DNA of 64,000 nt from Nemophila menziesii (lineage: Eukaryota; Streptophyta; Magnoliopsida; Boraginales; Hydrophyllaceae): positions 19,601,499 through 19,665,498 of the forward strand of contig JARWIR010000016.1 in NCBI GenBank assembly GCA_029959085.1, written 5' to 3'. How positions within the stretch are numbered: the stretch's first letter is position 1; each line of letters begins with the position of its first letter. The position numbers and the translations under genes are program-made. The notes below the pieces were generated by a model. That model searched no databases. It worked only from the letters and a program-made list of their open reading frames with translations, and was not told the origin of the DNA. This document shows, in pieces, positions 32,290 to 45,021 of this stretch.

Positions 32290-33450
32290 CTGCCAAAATG
32301 TCAATGTTTAGCTTAACACATTTTACAACTTTATCCGCCACCTGATTTAGTTTTCTTTTGATGTGAATGATTTCCATCCTGGAAACCTATTCATCCAACT
32401 AAGTGATTCACCAATCATTGGACGTATTCGTCAGTTGATTTTTTTGGCTTTAAGAATACCTTAAACAACTTTAAGGTTATCAGAGTAGAAAGAGCTACTC
32501 TGGAGATTGAGATCTGCTGCAAATCTCATAGCCTGAAGGACGACCCACATTTCTCCTTCAACCGCCGTATTCACCCTTGCTCTTTTGGTTATTTTATGCT
32601 TGATCACCCCTTCCTTATTAACTTCTATTGACGCCATGCATGTGGGTTCCCAACTGTTGACAAATGAGGCATCATTCAGTCAAATAAAATCAACGTCGTC
32701 AACAATGAGAGGGTTCATATCTTGTTTAGCTGATCTGCCCCCGTTAACATCAGACCACTGATCTTCATCTGTCTCAAGGTCATTTGCAAAAATATATTTC
32801 AATAACGATGTTGTTTTTTCATTGATCTCCATTATGTTCCATACTTTTTTCTCGAAAAATTCCTTCATCCGCGCCTTCCAAATATTCTATATTGTTACAA
32901 AAACTGTAGCTATAACCACCCTCCTACTCCACCCATTTTTAGAATAATTATCGATAATTTTTCTGATCCACTCACTAATAGACCGATTAAAAGTTTCATC
33001 AATTTTGCATTGGAGTCGTGAGTTAGCCCAAACTCCCCTACTAAATGGGCATTTAGTGAAAAGATGCACAATAGATTTGGCTTCCAACTCACACCATTCA
33101 CAGGCATCTGTCTCAATGCATTTTTTTTAATATTACACTTAGTCAGGATGGCATTATTATGCAATTTCCATATAAAATTCCTGATTTTCAGTGGTACGTT
33201 CGAGTCCCAAATAACATTCCACATTTTGATATAATTGTTTTCACCATCTTTGGAGGACTCCCCTTGTTTATCAACTTCCATTTGAACCAGCCTGTGATAC
33301 CCGGATTTAGTCGAATATTCCCCATCTTTAGTTTCTGTCCAAATAATTTCATCCTCTTCTTTCAGCTGCATAACCAAAATTCTTCTAACCTCCACAATAT
33401 CCCTCGATGTACAAAAATCCTTCAGGATGTTGAAATTCCAACTAGTTAAA
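32290..33450 (-). pseudogene. 3' part of a LINE (L1-type) ORF2: zinc-binding RT tail and RNase H
   Basis: On the minus strand, 33450-32900 encodes the conserved C-terminal region of plant LINE reverse transcriptases: DGEYSTKSGYHRL, then MWNVIWDSNVPLKIRNFIWK and SIVHLFTKCPFSRGVW. Frame changes occur near 33090. From about 32700 to 32330 an RNase H-like stretch follows (MASIEVNKEG, EGEMWVVLQAMRFA, FYSDNLKVV). The RT fingers/palm and endonuclease are absent, so it is 5'-truncated, the usual fate of LINE copies. Stops and frameshifts make it dead. It could belong to the family that supplied the machinery for the insertion at 29922, but the sequence does not show that. Confidence 0.75.
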
Positions 33451-33477
33451 TTATCGTTGAAACACTTTATGTTATCT

Positions 33478-33670
33478 TAATTACATTGTTAGCCCCTAAA
33501 ACAAAAATACAACAAATATTACTTATTTTCTGTTATTTATTTAGCAATTCTATGTTAATTTACTTTCAGAACACATATATCTCAACTTTGATAGTCCATG
33601 TGGAGACTATAACCCCACATTTATCAAATTATTACTTGTCAATGACTTGTACACTTGCGGGAGTCACTTT
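33478..33670 (+). repeat. LTR fragment of C-like family, inverted relative to element C
   Basis: Its reverse complement matches the element C LTR near 38590-38690 (gacaagtaataatttgataa and tctccacatggactatcaa). It lies directly beyond the 3' end of element C, where C's own LTR would be expected in the opposite orientation. So either a rearrangement or a separate truncated copy joined here. Confidence 0.6.
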
Positions 33671-33699
33671 CCCTTAGTGTTGGTTTTATATCACGCTTG

Positions 33700-33835
33700 G
33701 GAAACGAATATATACCGCTAGATTTGTGTGAACTTTTGGCCTTTTTGTACTGTGGCCATACCGTCATGATGGTCTGTTTGTGGAGCAGGCGATATACCAC
33801 CCGATGGGCGCGGTATACCGCTCAACTTGCTGTGA
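33700..33835 (-). repeat. Element C GC-richer palindromic patch
   Basis: Contains gcgatataccaccc, gcggtataccgc, ccataccgtcatgatgg and tataccgc motifs. It is a shorter, diverged counterpart of the islands in A, B and D, downstream of the coding remnant. Confidence 0.55.
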
Positions 33836-33999
33836 GACAAACGTTTTTCACCCTAAACTCATTTTCTACATAACCTACACATCAAAAACAACTTCTACCC
33901 TTCTCATTACTGCATTATATTATTAAAACACATAGAAGACTCAAAGTAATATACACTACAAACATAAAAATTAACTAACGGAGCGATTAAAACATGGGT

Positions 34000-34060
34000 T
34001 GTCTCCCAAGAGAACTTTTGTTTAATGTCGTTGAAGTTCGATGTGTTACCTCTAGGATCA
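34000..34060 (-). other. Element C conserved post-coding block
   Basis: The minus strand reads gaggtaacacatcgaacttc, then acgacattaaacaaaag and gggagacaacccatg. It aligns with the block after the coding region in A, B and D. The last part resembles the gggaggcaaccc motif seen downstream of pol in many plant gypsy elements. Confidence 0.7.
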
Positions 34061-36859
34061 TTTCTTTTTAACATATCCTCCCCAACAGAGGGTGAGGCTA
34101 TTAACATCTACCAAACGAAATTTGAAACTCTTCTTAACTTTCACTTCGACCACCTTGTGTGAGAGGACTCTAGTGACCATGAACGGACCAATCCAAGAAC
34201 TCTTGTTCTTCCGTGATGTGTTTAGGGGATCAAGATATTCCAATGCAACCTCATCGCCTATCCCAAACTCATCCTTTTCACTCTTTCTCATGGTCTCTCT
34301 TGTAATCTTCTTAGAAAATTTCTTGGTCACATTCAAATGGGAAAGGTGTGGTTTGTCTTTACGTTTTGTAAGAGTTTCAACAAAAGGTTTCTTGCTTGGC
34401 TCTTTCTCCTCCGACATTAAAGTTGCCACAACCTTGGTTGGCTCTTCCGTGACATGATTAACGATGTTCACGCGTAAACAATCACCCTTAGACTAGGGGA
34501 ACTTCACCGCCTTGAAAATGTTAAATTTGACATCTTTCTCTTGTACTCACATGATCAATTCATAATTCTCTATATTTATCAAAGTACGCCTCATGGCTAA
34601 ATCTTGGCCGCCCCAAGATGATTGGCACATTCTTATCCGCATCGAAATTAAGAATAATGAAATCACATGGAATTATAAAATTACGTGCCTTGATGAGTAC
34701 GTCCTCTATCTTTCCTTCGGCTTGGGAGATAAACCTATCCGCTATTTGCAAGACCATGGTAGTAGGCATCACTCTCCCAATATATAATTTTTCAGACAAA
34801 TACCTAGACATGAGATTGATACTCGCACTCGAATCGTATAAATCTCTCCCGGTCTATTCTTTACCGGATATAGGAATATTGAAACTTTCGAAATCTTTCA
34901 ACTTTGGTGGCAACTTGCTTTGACAAATATGGCTTTACTCCTCTGGCAAACCAACCATTTCCGCTTCTAATTTTTTGCACTTGTTGGATAACATATTCTT
35001 CATGAGTTTCAAATATTTTGGCATACATTGGATGGCTTCCACAAACAGTAAGTTGATTTACAATTGTCTCTCTATGTCCAAGAACTTCTTGTACTCTTTC
35101 TCATTGTCCTTACTTTGAACACGTGAAGGCAATGGTGTAGGAGGTCAATTTTCGTTCACAACTACCTCTGTCTTCTTTTGTTCTACCGATGCCTTTCAAT
35201 ATTTTCATCAACAATTGGTGGCTCAACTACTCCATCAACAAAATATTCTACAATTATTTTCTTTGAAGTCAACTCTTTCTCTTTCATAATGGGGAAGGAT
35301 AAGGCTAGTTTCTTCACACTCCTTAGCGCAATCACGTTACACTCTTTATTTTTCTGCGGATTCTCGGTTTTGCTAGGAAGTTAACCCTTCGGCCGCATAT
35401 TCAAATAATTAGCAATTTGAGATACGTGATTTTTGAGAAATTTCAGTGTCGCTGAATGATAATACATCCTCTCATTATTGGACTTCCATGCTTCTTGGTT
35501 TGACTTCAAATTCTCTTGCGTCATCATCATAAACGAGTTTAATGTTTGTTGTAGATCATTAGAGGTACATTCTTGTGGATATTATGAGAGTGCTTTTCAG
35601 AAAAGACTCTCAATATAAGCATATTGTACGTGTTTTTGACCTCCTTGGCATTGATTCTAAAGTCTTGATTGATAGTTATTTCCTTGGGGACGTGGTTGAT
35701 GATTGCCTTGATTGACCACCCTATTAGGATTTGACCATTGGAACCCGGAATGATTACACTTTGGTTACATATAGCCTTCCCCACATGAAAAATGATTACA
35801 TATATCCTTCTCAAGTATGATTATTAACTCCACAATAAGAACATCCATATGACTCTTGTACCACTTTTACCTCTTTTTTCCTACTTTGTAATCCTTCTTT
35901 CATAGCCAATGTCAATTACTTAACCTGGTTTTCCAACGTAGAAAACTTTGCGTCCATCGTGGTTTCACTATCAACACATAGCGTAACCCTTTGGACTCGC
36001 GAGGTTCCAACTTCTTTTGGTGTTTATTATTTTCTCCATAGAGTTTGTGGCTTAAATAAGATCCATTTATACAAAACCACCACCACCGATATTATCAACT
36101 CTTAATCTTGAACTCTCATCAAGTCCCTTTTAAAACATAGGTAGCTGCATCAAATGAGTGTACTTATGAAGAGGGTAACTTGTCAATTGTTGTTGGAATC
36201 TTGTCCATGTTTCTCCTAGACTTTTGCGAGCTTCTTGTTATAAAATAGCAAGCCTCACTTGATCTTTCATCCTCAAGCTTTGTGGATGGAAATGGTCCAA
36301 AAACCTTACTTGAAGTGCATCCCATATCAGGATTGTCTCTGTTGGTTTAAGATCTAGCCACTCACCTGCACCCCCAGTAAAATGGAATTGGAACACGAGA
36401 CACTATATGTGTTCCCATGTAACGCCTTAAGTGATGTAGGCATCACAAATTTGCTTGAACTTCTGAATAGATCATACCAAATCTTGGTGAACGGCCTCAA
36501 TATACTTTCCATAATTTAAGAATTGGTTTGACATCCCCACGCCGGGCATAAACCTTGCGTCTTGAATGGCCGAAGGGAGAATCCCCAAAGGTTCAACTAG
36601 AAACGTAATCCTCGGCTTCAGAATACCTTGAACTTAAATATTTTAACCATTTGGTGGATTACCTCCATTAATATTCACTTCTTGTTGATTCTAATTTTGC
36701 AAACCCCCTGGTGTATTGGCTCCGACTGGTGGATTCATGTGATTCTCATTAAAATTTACACCTTGTGGTGGGTTTAGATTGGCCATCTCAACTCGCACTC
36801 TTATATCTCTTTCTCTTCTTATTTGGGCTCGAAGCAATCTCTCAGGGTCCGAGAGCATA
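34058..36859 (-). pseudogene. Element C gag-protease remnant with integrase C-terminal-like tail
   Basis: The gag start region is at about 36859 (LSDPERLLRAQIRRERDIR). Gag fragments follow at 36600-35950, including an FQFHF-like segment and KQICDAYIT-like remnants. The NC and Asn/Gln-rich part is at 35814-35539 and a Pro-rich linker near 35150. Protease is at about 34950-34560 (SSASINLM in place of [23 protein letters not shown]). The tail 34471-34058 reads FGIGDEVALEY...SSWIGPFMVTRVL...FRLVDVNSLTLCWGGY. The direct step from protease to this tail matches D. Many stops. Confidence 0.7.
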
Positions 36860-38402
36860 GATGTCTCTCTTTTTGTGATGGATTAATCTATTCACGATCC
36901 ATTTTATGGGATTTTATTGCGCCTACGTGAGATATTTTTCCCTGTTAATTTCTATATTGCACTTTTACTTCTTGTTTTGGACATATACTGTTTATAGAAA
37001 TTTTGTGCCTTAATTGTGTGTTAAGTGTGCAACTTTTAGGTATATGCTTGTTACAAGGTTCCAAGATTAGGAGAAGGTGTACATAAGTCAATATAAACCC
37101 CAAGTCAAAGCAGAATTTGAGCTTATAGTCACTTCAGGGAAGTTGGAGCGTTTGCCGGAGAAATATTTACGCCTTAATGTTTCAGTTACCATGACATACT
37201 GGAGATATTTGGACCTGATTCCTTTTGATTTAGAGATATCTTGAATTCAGGGTCTTTTGGCAAGTGACGAAAGTCAATTCGGAGTTAAGATGAAGAAGAT
37301 ATACCAATTGCTTCCATCGTGGGCCGAACCAGAATTTGGTTAGTAAATCAGGTTAAGCCCCTTAAATAAGCAAGCCTAAAGGGAGCCAAACGTTTCTAGC
37401 TCATATATAATCCATTTTCAATCCCATATAATTATCTATCAAGCTAGGAGTCGATCAATACACCACCGTTGGGGGAAAACACTCAAGAAGAATAGAAGAG
37501 GAGAAAAAAGGGTTTGTCTATGAACCCAACAGTTCTACCTCAACCATTCACCATTTCCCTTCGTCATTACGAGTAACCTTTATTTATTTATTCTTTTGAT
37601 GTCCTTAGTTTTAATTAGTTTTCCTTCTTTTAGTAAGAACTAAAACCCTCATTGCTTGAGGATGCTATTGTAAGACTTTATGCTTAACTTTTTAATGGGA
37701 TTAATGTATTTGGAATATAATTATATTTATTTAGTTTGGTTTTATTTATTGTTCCATTGTGTTAAATGTTTGATTTAATACCACATGTATCCTGTCCAAG
37801 TAGTGGCTGGCTGTAGTAACCGGCTGCACCTTAAGTCAGGGGTTTTAATTACAAAATAGCATATAAATGCCTAGTTGACGATCTTGTCCGATAGATAGTC
37901 ATTAAGGGTTGGAATTTAACTCATCGGATATCCTATTGGCGTGTAGGGTTGCTCTCTAAGTCTACCTTGATGGGAGTTAGAGATACACTTGAATCCCGAC
38001 TAATATGAACCTTTCACCAACTCACCCTTATCGATAAAACTATTAACTAGAGACATAAATGATTACTAGAAAATCCTCAAGCAACCCTCTCCTATTAGTT
38101 CATACCTTTTATTTATTTACTTTGTTTAATTTTATCGCTAGTTTAATCATTATTGTCATTACTTTCTTAGTTCTTAAATGTTAGAAATCCAAATAAACAT
38201 TTTCCTATTTGTAACCTTTATTATTTCTTTATTCGTATTAAAGGCTTTACGCATTTGCACTAGTTTAAACATCTTTAGTCTCACTGATAATCCTTGGAAT
38301 AATCCTGTAACTTATCTACTTTAGTTGTCACCGATTCGTATGCTGCGGAGTGTCATCCCTTCTCTATTATTGATTTATTATATCACACCTGGGGGCACAA
38401 CA
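36860..38402 (+). repeat. Solo LTR of a related Athila-like family inserted in element C leader
   Basis: About 1.54 kb, opposite in orientation to C and flanked by agcat (36854-36858 and 38403-38407). It begins gatgtctctc, close to the TGATGTCTC start of the other LTRs, and ends tatcacacctgggggcacaaca, similar to the C LTR edge. Its reverse complement is recognisably related to the C LTR (for example gcatttatatgcta and cacacaattaaggcacaaaa). No internal sequence is present, so it is best read as the product of LTR-LTR recombination. Exact ends uncertain by a base or two. Confidence 0.7.
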
Positions 38403-38513
38403 AGCATACACCAACTTACTATAGATGTAGAAAAACAAGAAAAAAAACACGAGTAATGCCAAAAACAACTAAACACTACTATACTAACTAGAATACTAAA
38501 ATATAACAATATA

Positions 38514-38532
38514 GTCCCTGGCAGCAGCGCCA
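38514..38532 (-). other. Element C primer binding site (tRNA-Asp type)
   Basis: The minus strand reads TGGCGCTGCTGCCAGGGAC, close to the site in A and D. It lies six bases from the LTR edge at 38539. Confidence 0.8.
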
Positions 38533-38538
38533 AAAACT

Positions 38539-40443
38539 TGACGACCCCAAAATGTGATAAATAAATCAACACTAAGATAGACGCTTACGCAAATGTACGG
38601 GGGCATTGACAAGTAATAATTTGATAATTATAAAGGGATTATCATCTCCACATGGATTACCAAGGTTAGGATTAATGTGTTTGAGAGTATAATAGATTAA
38701 GTTGTAAATAAATGACAATAAAAGTGAACAAATATTTGTTGATTTATTATTATAAAGCTAAAACAATTAATGGAAATAAGAAACAATAATGTAAATGCAA
38801 ATCAAACTAATAAAACAAGTTAAAATAGATGAGATAGGCGCTAGAGTCTTTCTAGTGATTCCCAAAGTACTTAACTTAATGTTTTTAGGTTTAGGGTGAA
38901 GTGGTCTTTTCACATTAGTTATGATTCAATGTATTCCCCAATATCATGCGTCACTAGAGAACTCTCCCTAGTAACCCTACAAATGCTTTTGAATGCTAAT
39001 TGATTAAACCCTAGTGACTACTTGGCTAGTCAAGACCTTCCGGTTCACTAACACACACTAAGCATTTATATGCTATATCCGTAATCCGACCCCCTCCTGG
39101 GCGATAGCCTAATTAATAACACTACCCAATATTTGGCCAGAATATGAATAGGAAACAATCACATATTAAATAAAAATAAACAATCACTTCAATTAAACAT
39201 AATCACAAAATTTAATAAAACGTCAATTAACTAGAAGTGGTTCATATAAAAGCAACCCTCAAGCAATGAGATTTTAGTTCATAATTAAATAATGAAAACT
39301 ACTGAATAATAATAGAAGAATTATGTTTAAAATGAAAAATAGAATAAAATTACTCCAAAGATCGATGGCAAACAAAATATGGATGATGCATAATGGTAGA
39401 ATTTTGGGTGGAAACCCTTCTCCTCCACTTCTCTTCTAGCTCCAGGCATGTAAAATGATATGTGATAGTTTGTGCTGAATATGAGCTTCTGATATCATTA
39501 AATACCTTGCTAAAAATGGTTTGGGGCCTAATGAGCTCACTTATATGGGTTAAAGATAGCCCAACCCATTTTTAGCTAGTGTTGGACAGGTTCGAGTCAC
39601 GGTGGAAGAAAATTGCATAACTTCTTTATCTCACCTTCGAATTGACTTCCGTCACTTCTCACGCGTCACTGACTTCAATCACTATCAAAATAAGAAGATT
39701 TTTTTTCTAAATCTCTGACCAATAAATCGTAGTGATAGAATCAAGCAACATCAAGCATTTGTCGGTAAACGCTCTAACTTTTTTGAAGTGACTTCTAGCT
39801 TTTTCTATGCCTTGGATTAGGTTTGGACTTGAATTCTTGACTTCTTCTCATTATTTTGGAATATTATATTAACATTGTACCTAAAATATACACATGCGCT
39901 TCTAAAAGGCTTATATATTAACCTAAAAACGTTTTGGGGCCAAATGGGCTCACTTAAATGAGTTACAAATAACCCAACCCCGTTTTTAGCTAGTGCTGGA
40001 CAGGTTCGAGCCACGGTGGAAGAAAATGGAATAACTTTTTTTATCTCAACTCCGAATTGTCTTCCATCACTTCTCACGCGTCACTGACTTCAAGCTGTAT
40101 CTAAATGAAAATTAATCTTGTCCAAAGCTCTGACTAATAAATTGTGGGTGACTGAATCAAATGTCGTCAAGACTTTTGCAGATAAACGCTCTAAATTCTT
40201 CAAAGTGACATTTAGCTCTTTTTATGACTTGTATTGGGTTCGTAATTTACTTCATGACTTCTCCTCACCATCTTGGCAACTTATGTTAACTATGTACCTA
40301 CAATCTACACACTTAATACACAATTAAGACACAAAAGCTCTATAATTAGCAATATGTCCAAAAAGAGATGGAAAAGTAAGATATGTTGAATACTAGGGAA
40401 TAATCATTCAATAGGTCCAATAAACCTCCAAAAAGATACATCA
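38539..40443 (-). repeat. Element C 5' LTR with internal 410-bp tandem duplication
   Basis: Starts tgacgaccccaaaatgtg next to the primer site. It carries motifs shared with the solo LTR and ends near agatacatca (40434-40443), a diverged form of GGGAGACATCA. About 39510-39905 and 39921-40330 are two diverged direct copies, sharing ttttagctagtg, ggacaggttcgag and cacttctcacgcgtcactga. This makes the LTR about 1.9 kb instead of about 1.5 kb. Outer boundary uncertain. Confidence 0.68.
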
Positions 40444-41683
40444 ACAACTTTTAGTAGCTTCCAAAAGAAGAATTAGAACATTGGACCATGACCCAGAATT
40501 AGAAGACTCAAGATAGACTAGCAAAGTAGGACCAACATGGACCAAATTAGAACCCCTAGTAACTTTCCAGTAAAAAATACCTATATTAGCAAATGCAAGA
40601 GTCTATCTTGGAGGTTGTTAAAAAATAGAAGAGTCTGAGTCAAGAAAGAGGTCCAAGAAGAATGAAGGACTAAAGAGATGATAGTAGACTAAATATCATG
40701 TACTTATATGCTAGACAAGCCTAGTTCTCTCTTGTTCCTTTAAAGAGGGAAAAACAACAGAACGATCAACCGATAAATTACATTTTAATAGTTTTTTGCT
40801 TTTATCACTAGGATGAACAACTAAACTCCTCCGCTTAGGGTTGCAGTCCAGGATCATTGTAAACATCTTGGAATGATTAATTAAACATTAATTTTCTTAT
40901 TTAATATACAAGTAATACTTTCTCTTTCCCTTTGTCATATATTAAAACCCATTGTAACTAACATAGGCGTGTAAAACATTGAGCGGATGATATATAAATT
41001 CAAAGAGATTCATTAGAAAAGAATTAATGGTTATAAAATCAACTATCAGACGTGATACCCCACACTAGGGCTAAGAGATTAAAAAATTCTACCGATACGA
41101 GTACGAACAAGAAGCGATAAGGACGTAATAAAGCATGACTATATTTGAAAGGATAATTATTGACAAACATTGTAGGGGTACCTAATTTCTACTCCCCTCA
41201 CGATCTGGATATCGTTCCCTCGGTTCATGCAAGTATGTAAATTAAGTGTTCATTATATATTATTATGCATGAAGATTACATGGTTTAGGATTTGCCCCAT
41301 TTGGACTCACCTATAACATAATATGTATTGTATTCAAACTTTATAATTTAAACTCCAAAAACCCCTTTAAATATAGTAAAATTATATAAATAATTTTGCT
41401 ACGATACACAGTCTTTAGTGGATTGACCCTTGGCACCACGTCAGTGGTAAAGAAGAATTTAAATTTGTAACTGATAGTGTCACATCATATATCTCCCTTG
41501 ATAATTATTTTGTAAAAAATCAACGATCTTGTGACACACACAACAATAAACCCAAAATGTCATCAAGAAATTAACTTAGAAACTAATTAACAAGAATAAC
41601 CTATATCTTTTTCTCTTTTTGTTCAATGTTGACCACATAAGAAAAGTACCCCATGCATCCCTTTTTCAGTTTTTATTGAGTAT
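40444..41683. other. Unassigned, probably repeat-derived DNA
   Basis: No open frame of note. The stretch 40500-41230 reads like an LTR/leader of another retrotransposon, but I find no pair or primer site for it. Confidence 0.35.
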
Positions 41684-43300
41684 TCAGGGCTGATATGATA
41701 TAAGGTGCACTAATATTTGTACCTTGGAACTCAAACCCAGGCTCACGAAGAATGCAGAAGGACACTTAGCAAAACAATCAATTCGATCACGATATGTTGT
41801 CAACCAATCCATCCTCAAAATTGAATCAAAATCTTTCATATCTAAGTGAATTAAATCAACTAGAAAATTTATATTTTCCACATGGACTACACAAGTTTAC
41901 ACACATAATTTGTAATAATGGATTCCCTGACAAGAATCTCCACACTTAATGATATCTCTTACAAATTAAGGTTGACCATTTAATAGAGATGCAATGACAT
42001 GAAAAATTAACAAACAGAATATATGCATATGCATCCAATTTTTTTAATATACTTGTCACTAGTGTATTAAATGCTCGAGTGTCAATGAGTGTCATCATAA
42101 ATATTATACTTTTAGGATGAGGTTATTATCTGCTACCCCTTGGCGTAACTTGTTGTCTCTATTTTCCTGCTAGTTTTTGGGCTTGACTTGTTGTAGCTCG
42201 TGGTGTCGGCTGAGACTAGAGACAATTCAAGAGACCCACACTGATAAAACCCCATACCGTTCACTACTTGTTTCATATGGAAAACCTTAATATATGATAT
42301 AGGGTTCCGTACTAGAAACACCCATTATTGCTCAATACCTTAGAGGGGGTATTCCTTGACACAATGATTAGTGGAACAACAAAAGTAGAAATCCCCCTTT
42401 GACGAGTCTACAAGAATCTAAAAGGTGTGATTTTCCACAATTAATACAACTAATATCTCGTAGGGGTCCCCGAGATCTTGTCCGTTGAATAGACGGCCTT
42501 GCTTGAAAACCATGACCTCTGGGCTGGTTAACAAAAGACAGTGTGTGATAGACTTTCCCCTGCCCTATGGATTAAAAGTTTGAAATTGAAAGCCTTGATT
42601 GTCATATTGTTGATAGAAAGGCCTGTTTGAGGTATTCGAACCAAAATTATCGTCCTAAAAATTCCCAGATTCATCTCGCTTCTTGACACCGCTAGTTGTT
42701 TGTTGCTTCCATTTCACAAACCTTTCACACTTTTTGGCTTTCACGGCTGCCTCATATACACTTTCAACAATTTTATGAGGATTAATTGCCACAAATTTGA
42801 TGAGTGAGCTCTTTAGTCCTACTTCAATTTTCCGAGCACTAGCTTAAGCATCTAATAACACATTTGGAGCAAAAGTGTAAATTCCTTAATTTTTTGTATG
42901 GATAGGAAGTTTGATAAATTTTTTCTTCAAACACTTTTTGAAATGAACTTTACCTAGTAGTTTTGTTACCCGAGACAACTTTAATCTCCAACATAAATCT
43001 GGGTTGTCTTCAAATAAGTGTGTGCAAATCAAACCTTTGTATGTTCATCAATATTAAGAAGTCTCCATATTTTCTACATCAAAACTAACTACTTGTATGC
43101 CTCACGTGGATCATTCTTACCTTTTAATTCTCGAGATTTGTTTTCATGAAATCTTCTAACAATTGTGTATAACTAACAAATCCTTTTAAGGTCCAATAGC
43201 TTTCCCTTCACTATAGAAATGATCTATCGCTGAAAATAATATGAGCATCATTTTATGGGGTTGTTTCATCCACACGAGCCTATCTTTTCTTCTCAACCCT
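41684..43300 (-). pseudogene. Gag-protease remnant of a chromovirus-type Ty3/gypsy element
   Basis: The minus-strand frame ending at 41684 has DLIHLDMKDFDSILRMDWL followed by RIDCFAK, the typical region downstream of the protease active site in plant chromovirus-type gypsy elements. Upstream, near 42370, is a degraded knuckle (FYFCCSTNHCVKEYPL), and near 42700-42850 a gag segment (VESVYEAAVKAKKCERF). The frame is broken many times. No RT or integrase follows, so the element is truncated or was cut before pol. It would be the 5' half of a minus-strand element whose primer site is at 43531. Confidence 0.7.
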
Positions 43301-43530
43301 TTTATATACTTATAGCCTTAACTAGAGTAAGGTCCTCATAGGAGTTTCACGATCAATTTATTGTATAATATAAGAATAACAACCCTTCTAACAACTTATA
43401 ACAAGGTACTCAATGTTAAGAACTTTACACATAATAGTTAACACATAACACTTAGTATATAACGTAAATAAAGTTAATATAAACCCATCATAGCTACCCA
43501 CAACCTATGACTCACTTATCGTCAACCTAT

Positions 43531-43543
43531 TACTCTGATACCA
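43531..43543 (-). other. Primer binding site of the chromovirus-type element (tRNA-Met type)
   Basis: The minus strand reads TGGTATCAGAGTA, just upstream of the gag remnant and in the right orientation. Confidence 0.65.
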
Positions 43544-43700
43544 ACCTTTCTCGCCTTGATTTCCCACTACTAGATCTCAAGAAGTAACATGTCGTAGTCT
43601 TAATTCAACAACCTAAGCTTGTAAGGCTTTAAACACAATAACTTAAATATAATGCCATAAAAAATCTATATACATTAACTTCAAAAGTATTTAAGTAAAT

Positions 43701-43765
<65 letters not shown>

Positions 43766-44058
43766 CAAGATAAAATATAATTATATCAAAAGACTGCCTC
43801 AACTACACTACAAACTAATCCAGTTGTCATATATATACTTGCACGAGGGTGCTAAACCTGATTCTGTCCATGGAATTCCTGCCCGCTTCCCTTTGCACAG
43901 TTTAGAGATAAGAAGTAAGTTACATAGTTTAGTAAATAAAAAAATGTCGCATGTGAAATAAAATAGCTCAGTATAAATCAATTATAACCAATAACATATG
44001 ATTTACATCCACATATAACATGATATCATTCGGTATCTGACCATCGCTGCCTCAAATA
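43544..44058 (-). repeat. Putative 5' LTR of the chromovirus-type element, with a TA microsatellite
   Basis: Sequence following the primer site away from gag, as expected for the 5' LTR. It contains the (TA)n tract 43704-43763 and is interrupted at 44058 by a MITE. It may continue to about 44650. No partner LTR is in the window, so the assignment rests on position. Confidence 0.4.
43704..43763. repeat. (TA)30 microsatellite
   Basis: About 60 bp of uninterrupted TA dinucleotides. Confidence 0.95.
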
Positions 44059-44390
44059 CAGGGCCGATCTTGACATATTTGGGGCCCAAAGCGAATTTCA
44101 TAATAGGGGACCCTAATATATTTACATTAAAAATATTTATAAAAAAAATCAAGAATTTTTTTTATAAAAAATTTAATTTGGGACAAGATTGAACCTTAAA
44201 TCTTAGATATAGAAATTTATTATGTTACTAATGAACTAACTTATGATTCATGTCATTTTACTGAATTCATATATATAACTATATGTACATATAAATATTA
44301 AATTCTCTAGAAAAAGGACCCTTAAAAAATACCAAATTTTTAAGGGCTCAAGGCGGTTGTCTCCTGGGCCTATGCTCAAGACCGGCCCTG
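44059..44390. mobile_element. hAT-type MITE, 332 bp
   Basis: Terminal inverted repeats CAGGGCCGATCTTGACAT and, from the other strand, CAGGGCCGGTCTTGAGCAT. Eight-base flanks ctcaaata and gtcaaata match at seven positions, fitting the hAT target duplication length. There is no coding capacity. Confidence 0.85.
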
Positions 44391-44955
44391 GTCAAATATA
44401 ATAACAATGCACACATACTACTTAGAGCTGCAATAACATACTATCTTTAACGTTCAATTTTAGTATCTCGATACACAACCCTTATACCTAGCCTACTCCT
44501 GCCATCTCTGACCCACATGTACAACATATAGGCCCTATCTTACAAGCACACCCATAGAAGATCTTTCCACCTATGATACAACACAATCAACCCCCTCAAC
44601 AGTTTAACTTTCTGGATATATGTCTTAATCCTAAGGATAACTTAATATATATTGATCTCATACACAAATATATACAATCCACGATATGTAATTAGATTCC
44701 ACAATATTTCAATATTTATAAATTGGATCAATACCGATAATTATTATATTGTAATTGACATAAGTTGATATTATTGGGAGATTTTAGATAATTTCTAAAT
44801 CTTAAAGGGTTGTTTGGTAATTGCCTGAAATCTTGTCGACATAATTCTGGGAAGGTAACATCAGACAAGTGAACATCGAGTTGGAATCCAAATTTGACCA
44901 TATAAATTATAACGTGTTTATAATATATAGTCAAACCCTATCCACTAGAGTCAAG
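44391..44955. other. Upstream region of the LRR gene
   Basis: AT-rich DNA between MITE and TATA box. The first part may still be LTR-derived. No separate gene seen. Confidence 0.4.
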
Positions 44956-44960
44956 GTATT

Positions 44961-44970
44961 CTATAAATAT
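44961..44970 (+). promoter_or_regulatory. TATA box of the LRR gene
   Basis: CTATAAATAT lies 52 bases before the ATG. A start of transcription about 30 bases downstream would give a short leader containing agtcataagtatacatctca. The MITE ends about 570 bp upstream. Confidence 0.6.
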
Positions 44971-45021
44971 TAATACTCATAAGTCATAAGTATACATCTC
45001 ATTCACCTAGTCAGCAACACA

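Larger units (their letters stand above)
33671..40443 (-). mobile_element. Element C: Athila-like gag-PR element, rearranged, 3' LTR missing
   Basis: Order on the minus strand: 5' LTR (40443-38539), tRNA-Asp-type primer site, short leader interrupted by a solo LTR (36860-38402), gag, protease, GPF tail, conserved block, small GC island. RT and integrase core are absent, as in B and D. The 3' LTR is not found in the expected orientation. Stops and frameshifts are frequent, so this is an old copy. Left boundary approximate. Confidence 0.72.

Noticed and set aside
39817..40327. Small frames on both strands in the C LTR
   Set aside because: They lie in the duplicated LTR segment and show no domain.
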